DNA of 6,918 bases, from positions 1-6,918 of the forward strand of contig SXQI01000055.1 in NCBI GenBank assembly GCA_005793025.1, given 5' to 3'. How positions within the stretch are numbered: the first letter of the stretch is position 1; every line of letters begins with the position of its first letter. The translations under genes were made by a program, and so were the position numbers. The DNA is from Verrucomicrobiales bacterium (GTDB lineage: Bacteria; Verrucomicrobiota; Verrucomicrobiia; Limisphaerales; SXQI01). Under the pieces are notes generated by a model. It had not been told where the DNA came from and did no database searches. It saw only the letters and a program-made list of their open reading frames with translations. Below are positions 1 through 6,328 of this stretch, piece by piece.

Positions 1-968
1 CCTTTGAGCGTGGTGTTCTCGAAATCGGCATCCACTGTTTCCTGCTCGTGCATCACTGTCGCAACAGGTTTGAAAGGAACTCGAAAATAAATGGGTTCGC
101 CGTTGGTGATTCCACCAACCACTCCTCCAGAACGGTTGGTTTTGGTGAATACTCGTTTCTCCTGCGCACGGATGGCGTCATTGTGTTGTAGTCCAGTCAA
201 GAGCACCCCTCCAAAACCTGAGCCGATCTCAAAGCCTTTAGAAGCAGGTAAGCTCAGCATTGCTTTCGCAAGGTCAGCCTCCAAACGATCAAACACAGGC
301 TCCCCCCATCCAGCTGGGACTCCACGCACCACGGTTTCCACGATGCCGCCAACGCTATCACCACGGCTGCGTGTCTCCTCGATCAGCACGATCATCTTCT
401 CTGCTGATTCAGGGTTGGGGCATCGAACAATGTTCGAGTCAACTTGAGAGAGTGTCACGCTCGACTGATCGACATCCGCGATGATGTTAAAAACTTGTTT
501 AACATATGAAACGATTTCGACCCCAAACCGTTCCCTTAACAGTTTCTTGGCAACGGCACCTCCTGCGACTCTGCCAATGGTTTCTCGTGCGCTGGTCCTG
601 CCGCCTCCTTGCCAATTTCGGATTCCGTACTTCGCCACATAAGTAAAGTCCGCGTGAGAAGGGCGGAATTTGGTCGCCATCTCAGTGTAGGCTTCGGATC
701 GTTGATCCTGATTTTGAACCATCATCGAGATGGGGGTGCCGAGAGTTTTACCTTCGAAAGTGCCTGACAAGATGCGAACCGTATCGCTTTCGTTGCGAGG
801 AGTTACGATTTTTGATTGCCCTGGCCGGCGTCGATCCAAGTCGGGCTGGATGTCGGTTTCACACAGTTCAAGTCGCGGTGGGCACCCATCAATCACCACA
901 CCAACTCCTCCCCCGTGAGACTCACCCCAAGTCGTGATGCGAAACAATTCACCAAACGAATTTGACAT
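1..968 (-). CDS. aroC: Chorismate synthase, 3' end cut by window edge
   Basis: This enzyme converts 5-enolpyruvylshikimate-3-phosphate to chorismate, the last shikimate-pathway step, using reduced FMN; it is cytoplasmic and usually tetrameric. The gene lies on the minus strand with ATG at 968-966. The reading frame stays open for 323 codons to the left edge, so about 35-50 C-terminal residues are missing relative to the usual 355-390, including the expected RHDPC-type segment. Visible signatures are WGESHG (residues 14-19, catalytic-type His18), NESDTVRILSG (59-69), FRPSHADFTY (101-110, catalytic-type His105), the GGGRTSARET block (121-130) and RSGGVVGGITNGEPI (279-293). The start is secure because the family begins with this short MSNSFG-type lead. 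An AGGAA lies directly against the ATG, too close for a good ribosome binding site. The gene is divergent from asd. The identification is near certain. Confidence 0.97.
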   Translation of the reverse strand, partial: MSNSFGELFRITTWGESHGGGVGVVIDGCPPRLELCETDIQPDLDRRRPGQSKIVTPRNESDTVRILSGTFEGKTLGTPISMMVQNQDQRSEAYTEMATKFRPSHADFTYVAKYGIRNWQGGGRTSARETIGRVAGGAVAKKLLRERFGVEIVSYVKQVFNIIADVDQSSVTLSQVDSNIVRCPNPESAEKMIVLIEETRSRGDSVGGIVETVVRGVPAGWGEPVFDRLEADLAKAMLSLPASKGFEIGSGFGGVLLTGLQHNDAIRAQEKRVFTKTNRSGGVVGGITNGEPIYFRVPFKPVATVMHEQETVDADFENTTLK

Positions 969-998
969 TTCCTAAGGTTGCCTAACTTCCCAGAACAG

Positions 999-1037
999 GT
1001 CAAATCCGAGGTTGTTTGTTGATCCCATGGATTTGAC
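999..1037. repeat. 9-bp inverted repeat in the aroC/asd divergent gap
   Basis: The arms GTCAAATCC (999-1007) and GGATTTGAC (1029-1037) are exact reverse complements separated by 21 bp, with arm starts 30 bp apart (about three helical turns). The right arm includes the first five bases of the asd -35 hexamer (1033-1038). Read on the minus strand, the left arm gives an outward-facing TTGACC that could be a -35 for aroC, but I see no convincing -10 for it at 16-18 bp. A two-site operator for a dimeric regulator, or simply mirrored -35 elements, would both explain the pattern; chance is also possible. Confidence 0.5.
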
Positions 1038-1060
1038 AGACACCTTTTCGCTGGTATAAT
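1033..1060 (+). promoter_or_regulatory. Consensus sigma70-type promoter for asd
   Basis: The -35 is TTGACA (1033-1038) and the -10 is TATAAT (1055-1060). Both match the housekeeping consensus exactly, with a 16-bp spacer, and TGG (1052-1054) supplies an extended -10. Transcription should begin about 7 bp after the -10, near 1067-1070, only 3-6 nt before the asd ATG at 1073. The mRNA would therefore be nearly leaderless, with no room for a Shine-Dalgarno site. It probably also drives the downstream permease gene. Confidence 0.85.
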
Positions 1061-1072
1061 CCTCGCCTTGTT

Positions 1073-2077
1073 ATGAACCCCAATCCTCATATTGCTGTGG
1101 TTGGTGCGACGGGTGCCGTCGGCATCGAAATGATCAAAACACTGGAAAACCGTCGGTTTCCAGTGGGTAAATTGACGTTGCTCGCTTCCGCTCGTTCCTC
1201 TGGTAAACAGTTAACCTACAACGGACGGTCGATCACCGTAGAAACTTTGACGAAAGATTCTTTTAAGGGAATCGATATCGCGTTGTTCAGTGCGGGAGGG
1301 GATATTTCTCGGGAGTTTGCGCCAGCAGCAGCCAGTGCGGGGTGTGTCGTTGTGGATAATTCGAGTGCATTTCGCATGAATCCAGAGGTGCCTTTGGTGG
1401 TTCCTGAAATCAACCCGAGTGCGGTTAAAAACCACCAAGGAATCATTGCGAATCCTAACTGCACCACGATTGTTACGTTGATGGCTCTGTATCCGTTGCA
1501 TGTGGCATTTGGTGTTTCTCGGATTTTCGCTTCGAGTTATCAAGCCGTTTCGGGCACGGGAGCGAAAGCGATCGAAGAATTGGAGCGTCAAGTGGGAGAG
1601 GTAGTTGCTGGTCGCCCGGTGACTCGCTCTGTTTACCCTCATCAAATCGCTTTTAACGTGATCCCACAGGTGGATTCGTTCCTTCCCTCTGGTTACACCA
1701 AGGAGGAAATGAAGATGGAGAACGAAGGTCGCAAGATCATGAGTCATCCAGCATTCAGAGCGAGTGTTACCTGTGTGCGCGTCCCGGTTTATCGAGCGCA
1801 TTCAGTAGCGGTCAGCGCGGAGTTTGAACGAGCGATCACGGTGGAATCTGCTCGGGCCGTTCTGCAGCAAGCCCCGGGACTCGACGTGGTAGATTCTCCT
1901 GAAAAATCAGAATACCCATTACCCTTGGTCGCCGCAGAAAAATACAACTGTCAAGTGGGGCGTCTCCGAATGGACTGTGCATTGGACAATGGACTTTGCT
2001 TTTGGGTGGCAGGAGACCAACTGTTGAAAGGTGCTGCGTTGAACGCCGTTCAGATCGCGGAAGAATTGATCAAGTAA
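1073..2077 (+). CDS. asd: Aspartate-semialdehyde dehydrogenase
   Basis: This enzyme reduces aspartyl-4-phosphate to aspartate-4-semialdehyde with NADPH. It is the branch-point step toward lysine/diaminopimelate, methionine and threonine, and is cytosolic. The 334-residue product matches the usual family length. It shows the N-terminal dinucleotide-binding GATGAVG (residues 11-17), the catalytic cysteine in PNCTTIV (Cys130), SSYQAVSGTG (154-163, active-site Gln157), and RVPVYRAHS (236-244) with the catalytic-type His243. It ends with the conserved WVAGDQLLKGAALNAVQIAE-type helix. The ATG at 1073 is the only sensible start, since the next Met is inside the nucleotide-binding fold. Sequence style suggests the Gram-positive/archaeal-like bacterial class (short, SYQAVSG type), not the E. 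coli type. The DMT permease gene follows 36 bp downstream, probably co-transcribed. Confidence 0.97.
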   Translation: MNPNPHIAVVGATGAVGIEMIKTLENRRFPVGKLTLLASARSSGKQLTYNGRSITVETLTKDSFKGIDIALFSAGGDISREFAPAAASAGCVVVDNSSAFRMNPEVPLVVPEINPSAVKNHQGIIANPNCTTIVTLMALYPLHVAFGVSRIFASSYQAVSGTGAKAIEELERQVGEVVAGRPVTRSVYPHQIAFNVIPQVDSFLPSGYTKEEMKMENEGRKIMSHPAFRASVTCVRVPVYRAHSVAVSAEFERAITVESARAVLQQAPGLDVVDSPEKSEYPLPLVAAEKYNCQVGRLRMDCALDNGLCFWVAGDQLLKGAALNAVQIAEELIK

Positions 2078-2113
2078 TTTCCTTGGAGCGGATTTGCGTC
2101 CGTATCGCCTTGA

Positions 2114-3052
2114 ATGGGATCCAGTATGATCGCGGCACTTTTCACCACGGTTCTATTCTCGATTTCTGCGATCTCAGCGACTCGTTTGACAAAAACCCTC
2201 GGAGGGGTTGCTGCCAATTTTTGGAGAATAATCCTTTCGACGATCATTTTGGGGATCCTTTGTTTCTGCGTGGGGAGGGGGTTTGGAGGAGCGGCCATGC
2301 TCACTTTTTTTTGGAGTGGTGTCGTGGGATTCGGGATTGGAGATTCGGCTTTATACCAAGCATTGCCTCGGTTAGGTGCGCGGCTTTCGTTGTTACTCGT
2401 TCATTGTTTAGCTGCGCCATTTGGGGCGTTGGTGGAATGGCTTTGGCTTGGAACAATCCTAGATGCGTGGCAATTGATGTTCGGAGCGCTAACCTTGGTT
2501 GGGGTTGCTCTGGCGTTAGCTCCAGATCATCGACAGTCTGTTACCGCATTGGAATGGAGTACGGGAATTTTGTTCGGCGTCATCGCTGGATTAGGGCAGG
2601 GTGGGGGTGCTGTATTGAGTCGAAAAGCATATTCAATCGCTACTACTGCAGGTCAGGATGTTTCTGGGATTACGGCGGCCTTCGAACGGATTTGGGGAGG
2701 GGTGTTGGTAGCCACGGTAGCCTATGTGCTCTGGCGTTGGCACGCTAGGTCGCGCAATGAAACAAAAAATGAATTGGCAAAGGCTCGGAGCATTAGTTCT
2801 GTCGCACCTTGGCTTGTGCTTACCTCGTTAGCAGGGCCTGTCCTTGGCGTGGCGTGTTACCAACACGCGTTGCGTTCAGTGCCAATCGGAGTGGTGCTCC
2901 CAGTCGTTGCGTTAACGCCGCTGGTAGTTCTGCCGATCTCGATGGGACTGGAAGGAGAACGCCCCTCAAGGCGTTCGTTGCTCGGTGGCTTTTTAGCGGT
3001 AGGGGGAGTGGTCGGTCTTCTATGGGTGAGAGGAAAACTGATCAGTGGGTGA
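2114..3052 (+). CDS. DMT-superfamily permease (EamA domains)
   Basis: This is a predicted inner-membrane transporter of the drug/metabolite transporter superfamily; EamA members commonly export amino acids, nucleosides or other metabolites. The 312 residues fit the usual length of about 300, with about ten hydrophobic segments near residues 5-24, 36-54, 60-78, 90-108, 114-136, 147-166, 192-207, 230-248, 256-279 and 288-305. Two EamA-like halves are visible; the second ends in an E-G-E-x-P motif (280-284) followed by the last helix, typical of the fold. Basic residues cluster in the 208-225 loop. The start is uncertain: ATG at 2114 gives MGSSM, while ATG at 2126 begins directly before the first helix. 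Neither has a good ribosome binding site. It lies 36 bp after asd, so export of an aspartate-family metabolite is conceivable, but this is only contextual. The substrate is unknown. Confidence 0.88.
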   Translation: MGSSMIAALFTTVLFSISAISATRLTKTLGGVAANFWRIILSTIILGILCFCVGRGFGGAAMLTFFWSGVVGFGIGDSALYQALPRLGARLSLLLVHCLAAPFGALVEWLWLGTILDAWQLMFGALTLVGVALALAPDHRQSVTALEWSTGILFGVIAGLGQGGGAVLSRKAYSIATTAGQDVSGITAAFERIWGGVLVATVAYVLWRWHARSRNETKNELAKARSISSVAPWLVLTSLAGPVLGVACYQHALRSVPIGVVLPVVALTPLVVLPISMGLEGERPSRRSLLGGFLAVGGVVGLLWVRGKLISG

Positions 3053-3084
3053 TGATTGGAGTTCGTCAAATGTTTCATCGCTGG

Positions 3085-3113
3085 TTGCAAGGGACGACTT
3101 TTGGTGCTACAAA
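3085..3113 (+). promoter_or_regulatory. Possible promoter for the NHL-propeller gene
   Basis: TTGCAA (3085-3090) is followed after 17 bp by TACAAA (3108-3113), with TGC just upstream as an extended -10. Each hexamer matches 4 of 6 consensus bases. Start of transcription would be near 3120, giving a leader of about 35 nt before ATG 3155. Position and spacing are right, but the hexamers are weak, so read-through from the asd promoter is an alternative. Confidence 0.3.
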
Positions 3114-3154
3114 AGCCGAGTAACCAAACCGGACTGCTCATACCTGAATCATTC

Positions 3155-4111
3155 ATGAAACGTATTGCCCAATCCTTACTGGCGTGTGCCGCATTTGTTA
3201 GTGTCGCATTTGCGGCCGACCTGAAATTTTCGGTCGTGCCTAATTATTTCGATGCACAACCCGGGCAGCAAGCCCTTGGTCCTTGTCATGGTGGAGCTGT
3301 CATTGACAAGGCGGGGAACATTTATGTGACTACGGACACCGAACGTGGCATCGCTGTTTTTTCAGCCAAGGGAAAATACCTTCGGAGTGTCGGCCCCACT
3401 CGGATTCACGCGTTAGAATTGCGCCAAGAACAAGGGGGCGAATTTATTTATGCCGCACGGCCCTCAGATCATGAAGTGGTCAAATTATCTTTAGAGGGCA
3501 AGCAAGAGTGGTCACTCACATTTCCAGCCGAATCCGGGCTCTATAAGGACGCCAAGGGTTTCAATCCGTGTGCAGTGACTGTCGCTCCTGATGGCTCGAT
3601 TTTTGTCGCAGATGGATACGGTTCCAATTTCGTTCTTAAATTCGATAAGAACCGGAAATTCGTCAAAGCATTCGGCGGGCCTGGGGAGGCAGAGGGTAAA
3701 TTCAAAACCTGTCACGGCATCGGACTCGATGATCGTTTTGCCAAGCCGCTTCTTTTCGTCTGTAACCGAAATAACAATCGCGTGGAACACTGGGATCTCG
3801 ACGGGAATTTTATCAAAGTGATCCAGAAAGATTTACGCATGCCCGCAGCGGTCCACATCAGTGGTGGTTACGCGCTCATTCCTGAGCTGCAAGGCAGGGT
3901 TACGCTATTGGACAAAGAAGGAAAAATCGCTGCGCAGGTGGGAGACAATCCAAACGAAAAACAACGCGCAAATTTCGGTTTAGCAAAGGATCAATGGCAG
4001 GACGGAATTTGCAACTCTCCTCACGGCGGATCGATCGACCGGGATGGTAACCTCATCATCTCCGAATGGAGCGCGTTCGGTCATCTCCATAAATTTGTCC
4101 GATCAAAGTAG
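3155..4111 (+). CDS. Exported NHL-repeat beta-propeller, PAL-like
   Basis: The 318-residue protein begins with a clear Sec signal peptide (MKR, hydrophobic core to about residue 17, likely cleavage after AFA at 18-20), so it should be periplasmic or secreted. The rest reads as six NHL-type blades opening near residues 44, 84, 138, 186, 230 and 289, with phrases such as DKAGNIYV (51-58), APDGSIFVADGYG (144-156), CNRNNNRVEHWDLDG (203-217) and DRDGNLIISEW (295-305). Aligned blade-entry positions carry His45, His85, Cys139, His187 and His290, and DGY puts Tyr155 where peptidyl-alpha-hydroxyglycine amidating lyases keep their catalytic Tyr. A metal-binding lyase-like pocket is therefore inferred, not shown. 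I chose ATG 3155 because an upstream in-frame TTG at 3056 would bury the signal peptide behind 33 unrelated residues. No ribosome binding site is visible. The TIM-barrel gene follows after 137 bp. Confidence 0.85.
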   Translation: MKRIAQSLLACAAFVSVAFAADLKFSVVPNYFDAQPGQQALGPCHGGAVIDKAGNIYVTTDTERGIAVFSAKGKYLRSVGPTRIHALELRQEQGGEFIYAARPSDHEVVKLSLEGKQEWSLTFPAESGLYKDAKGFNPCAVTVAPDGSIFVADGYGSNFVLKFDKNRKFVKAFGGPGEAEGKFKTCHGIGLDDRFAKPLLFVCNRNNNRVEHWDLDGNFIKVIQKDLRMPAAVHISGGYALIPELQGRVTLLDKEGKIAAQVGDNPNEKQRANFGLAKDQWQDGICNSPHGGSIDRDGNLIISEWSAFGHLHKFVRSK

Positions 4112-4181
4112 ATTAAGGGCATTTTTACTGCGGGTTCGTTCAAACCATCCTGAGCGAGCCTTCCAATCCAGCGGCGCGGAC

Positions 4182-4240
4182 TTGACCCGTAATGGGGTTT
4201 GGGTTTCAATCGCGGCGAACCTGACGAACATTTGACCCGT
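4182..4240 (+). repeat. Two TTGACCCGT direct repeats before the TIM-barrel gene
   Basis: The nonamer TTGACCCGT occurs at 4182-4190 and 4232-4240, exactly 50 bp apart, in the 137-bp gap upstream of ATG 4249. The first copy could act as a -35 (TTGACC) with TTCAAT (4205-4210) as a weak -10 after 17 bp. The second ends only 8 bp before the start codon, so as a -35 it would be badly placed; a regulator or chance must explain it. Confidence 0.35.
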
Positions 4241-4248
4241 TTTTGTTT

Positions 4249-5280
4249 ATGGCCCAGAGTTGCTATCATCCAAGTATTGAAGGCGCGCAGCATGGCGCGA
4301 AATCGTTGAACGAGTTCCTCGACTACGCCAAGAAGTCAGGAGCCACTGGTGCTCAACCGTCGAACTACATGCTTCAATCAGAGAAGGGGTTCAAAAAGCC
4401 AAAGGAGATCAAAGAAGCGTTTGCTCAACGTGGCTTGACTCTCGATGGTATCTCGACCCATTGCCCATTTTGGGTTCATACCACGGCATGGACTGGAAGT
4501 GCCACGATCAAACCGTTTATCCCTGCTGACGTGGCCGCGAAATCGCCTGAGCAGATTGAAAAATGGGCTGAAACCTATATTCTAAAGTTGTTGGATCACA
4601 GTGCCGAGCTTGGGGTGAAAATTCTCCCGATGTTTTGGGGAGTTGCGTTCGGTTGGGAACTCGCAACAGGTTATCCTTGGGGTTTTTGGAAGACTGGGGG
4701 ATATGATCTGTTGAAAGAAGGGCAGGAGCGATTCGTAAAAAAAACCGCGAAGATTCGGGCTAAGGCCGCCTCGTTAGGTATTTATCTAGCGCATGAAATT
4801 CATCCAGGAACGGGTGCAATGTGTGCGGATGATTTTAATATGTTGGTCGACATTTGCGATGGGGATAAACAATTAGCGGTCAACGCAGACCCGTCTCATT
4901 GTTGGGAAGGAGAAGATTGGGAAACACGTTTTCGCAAAGTAGGTGCCAGAATTTACGCCTGTCACGTGAAGAATTTCGTCATTCGGAAGAATGTTCCGTT
5001 GAGGAATATGGCACCTGATTGGCCAGACAGAGCCATGCAGTTTTGTGATATTCCCACAGGAGATCTCAACATGACTCGTTATGTGGAAATGTTGATCAAT
5101 GTTGGTTATCCCAAACGTTATTGCTCGATCATGGGAACCAAGACGGCTCCGTTGATTGTTGAAGCTGAGAGTGCCTACCGAGATTTGGACGCCACGAGTG
5201 CTAACGGGATTGCTTATACTCGCGACCACCTCTGTTTCCCTCTGGCGGCTGGTTCGTTTGAGGACGGAATCGGAGCCTAA
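4249..5280 (+). CDS. Xylose isomerase-like TIM-barrel protein (sugar isomerase/epimerase type)
   Basis: This is a predicted cytoplasmic metal-dependent enzyme of the xylose isomerase-like TIM-barrel / AP endonuclease family 2 superfamily, whose members isomerise or epimerise sugars, inosose or hydroxypyruvate. It has 343 residues, a little longer than the common 260-300. Candidate metal ligands sit at the usual strand ends: Glu183 in AHEIHPG, Asp214 with His217 in NADPSH, His239 in CHVKNF, and Glu305 in LIVEAES. An aromatic, Trp-rich stretch (residues 129-147, FWGVAFGW then YPWGFW) probably lines the substrate pocket. No signal peptide is present. ATG 4249 is preferred to an in-frame TTG at 4243 that adds only two residues; neither has a ribosome binding site. 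A strong terminator follows 14 bp after the stop. The substrate cannot be named. Confidence 0.88.
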   Translation: MAQSCYHPSIEGAQHGAKSLNEFLDYAKKSGATGAQPSNYMLQSEKGFKKPKEIKEAFAQRGLTLDGISTHCPFWVHTTAWTGSATIKPFIPADVAAKSPEQIEKWAETYILKLLDHSAELGVKILPMFWGVAFGWELATGYPWGFWKTGGYDLLKEGQERFVKKTAKIRAKAASLGIYLAHEIHPGTGAMCADDFNMLVDICDGDKQLAVNADPSHCWEGEDWETRFRKVGARIYACHVKNFVIRKNVPLRNMAPDWPDRAMQFCDIPTGDLNMTRYVEMLINVGYPKRYCSIMGTKTAPLIVEAESAYRDLDATSANGIAYTRDHLCFPLAAGSFEDGIGA

Positions 5281-5294
5281 TACTCATAACTTTG

Positions 5295-5324
5295 AGGCAC
5301 GGGGGTAACCTCGTGCCTTTTTTT
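5295..5324 (+). terminator. Rho-independent terminator after the TIM-barrel gene
   Basis: AGGCACG (5295-5301) pairs perfectly with CGTGCCT (5312-5318). The helix continues through one G-U and two G-C pairs to a GTAA loop (5305-5308), a GNRA-type tetraloop. The run of seven T (5318-5324), then CTT, supplies the U-tract. The stem of about 10 bp with a stable loop should end transcription efficiently, separating the accessory genes from cdsA-dxr. Confidence 0.92.
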
Positions 5325-5408
5325 CTTAGAACTGGGCTGATTTCTAGATCAAACCGCTGGCCGATGGCATTTGCAGATCGCTTCGATAATTCGTAGGCTT
5401 TCCTCGTG

Positions 5409-6317
5409 ATGTCAATCCAAGCCGAACCAAGTCTGACACCCTCAAAATCGGTTGTTTTCCTCCGCCGATTAGTGAGTTCCATTGGCCTTTGGGCATTGGT
5501 GCTTTTCGGAAGTTTCTCTGGCAACAAGCTGGTTTCAGATGCCGTATTCCTCGTCATCATGCTGACTTGCACCGGGTTAGGTCTGCACGAATTCTACAGT
5601 CTAACGAATCGACGTGGGTTGGCCTCGTTTAGATGGTGGGGAATTTGGGGCGGAGTAATACTGGTGGCGGGCACTTTCGTTTTGAGCTCTGGCCGTTTTA
5701 CCGCGCCAAATCCACCTGCCGCAATCAACGACCTCGAAATAGGTTTCCTTGCCATTTTCATTCTGAGTTTGTTGGCCCGCCAGTTTTTTTCAAAGGCAAA
5801 TGCCTCTGGATTTGTGGCGATTTCCATGACTCTCTTAGGCTTTTTCTACGTTCCATGGCTTCTTAATTTTATACAAAAAATTAATTATTACCCCCTAATT
5901 GATGGGCCTTTTTACGTGCTTTTTTTTATTCTCGTTACTAAGTGCAGTGATTTGGGGGCTTACGTGGTTGGATCGCTAGTGGGAAAGCACAAAATGATCC
6001 CGCGAGTCAGTCCGGGGAAAACTTGGGAAGGCTTCATCGGAGCCGTTGCCACTTCAACCCTAGTTAGTTTGATCTTTGCTCATTTTGGTCAACACCGACT
6101 TGCGGGTATGACGGTTGTCAATGCCATCGCTCTGGGTTTGATCCTAGGTCTATCTGCCGTGTTGGGAGATTTGATCGAATCATTATTCAAGAGAGAGGCA
6201 GGTGTGAAGGATTCTGGCAGGTTTTTCCCCGGCATCGGCGGAATCCTTGACCTGTTGGACAGCCTTCTGTTCAACGCACCGCTGATGTATCTTTATTTGC
6301 GTTATATCCTGATCTAG
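5409..6317 (+). CDS. cdsA: Phosphatidate cytidylyltransferase (CDP-diglyceride synthase)
   Basis: This integral membrane enzyme makes CDP-diacylglycerol from phosphatidic acid and CTP, the precursor of bacterial phospholipids. The 302-residue protein has several hydrophobic segments (about 27-55, 77-93, 111-123, 135-155, 167-178, 209-226, 236-253). Conserved family blocks are TKCSDLGAYVVGSLVGKHK (177-195, metal-type Asp181), SPGKTWEG (201-208) and the C-terminal signature SLFKREAGVKDSG then FPGIGGILDLLDS (258-285) with Lys261, Arg262, Lys267, Asp268, Asp281 and Asp284. The usual PGHGG reads PGIGG and the usual DRxD reads DLLD. ATG 5409 is chosen; a GTG immediately upstream is also in frame. 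No clear ribosome binding site or good promoter is seen, only GATAAT at 5385-5390 without a matching -35. dxr follows 11 bp downstream, so the two are very likely one operon. Confidence 0.95.
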   Translation: MSIQAEPSLTPSKSVVFLRRLVSSIGLWALVLFGSFSGNKLVSDAVFLVIMLTCTGLGLHEFYSLTNRRGLASFRWWGIWGGVILVAGTFVLSSGRFTAPNPPAAINDLEIGFLAIFILSLLARQFFSKANASGFVAISMTLLGFFYVPWLLNFIQKINYYPLIDGPFYVLFFILVTKCSDLGAYVVGSLVGKHKMIPRVSPGKTWEGFIGAVATSTLVSLIFAHFGQHRLAGMTVVNAIALGLILGLSAVLGDLIESLFKREAGVKDSGRFFPGIGGILDLLDSLLFNAPLMYLYLRYILI

Positions 6318-6328
6318 TTCCCTCCCAC

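Noticed and set aside
91..484. Plus-strand frames opposite aroC
   Set aside because: They are shadows of the chorismate synthase gene, whose motifs are continuous on the minus strand.
998..1003. TTGACC on the minus strand as the aroC -35
   Set aside because: No acceptable -10 lies 16-18 bp away (GCAACC, CAACCT and AACCTT are the candidates), so I did not list an aroC promoter.
1211..1801. Long antisense reading frame (196 codons) inside asd
   Set aside because: It lies wholly opposite a clearly conserved asd frame, and its translation is rich in Arg/His/Asn with no recognisable motif, as expected for a shadow frame.
1996..2748. 250-codon plus-strand frame overlapping the end of asd and the permease
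   Set aside because: The product is Cys/Trp/Arg-rich and low in order, while the overlapping frame encodes a convincing ten-helix EamA permease.
3056..3154. N-terminal extension of the propeller gene from a TTG codon
   Set aside because: It adds 33 unrelated residues in front of a clean signal peptide that begins at ATG 3155.
3179..3187. LLAC at residues 8-11 of the propeller as a lipoprotein lipobox
   Set aside because: The Cys comes too early (residue 11) with only a few hydrophobic residues before it, and a standard signal peptidase I site (AFA) follows at 18-20.
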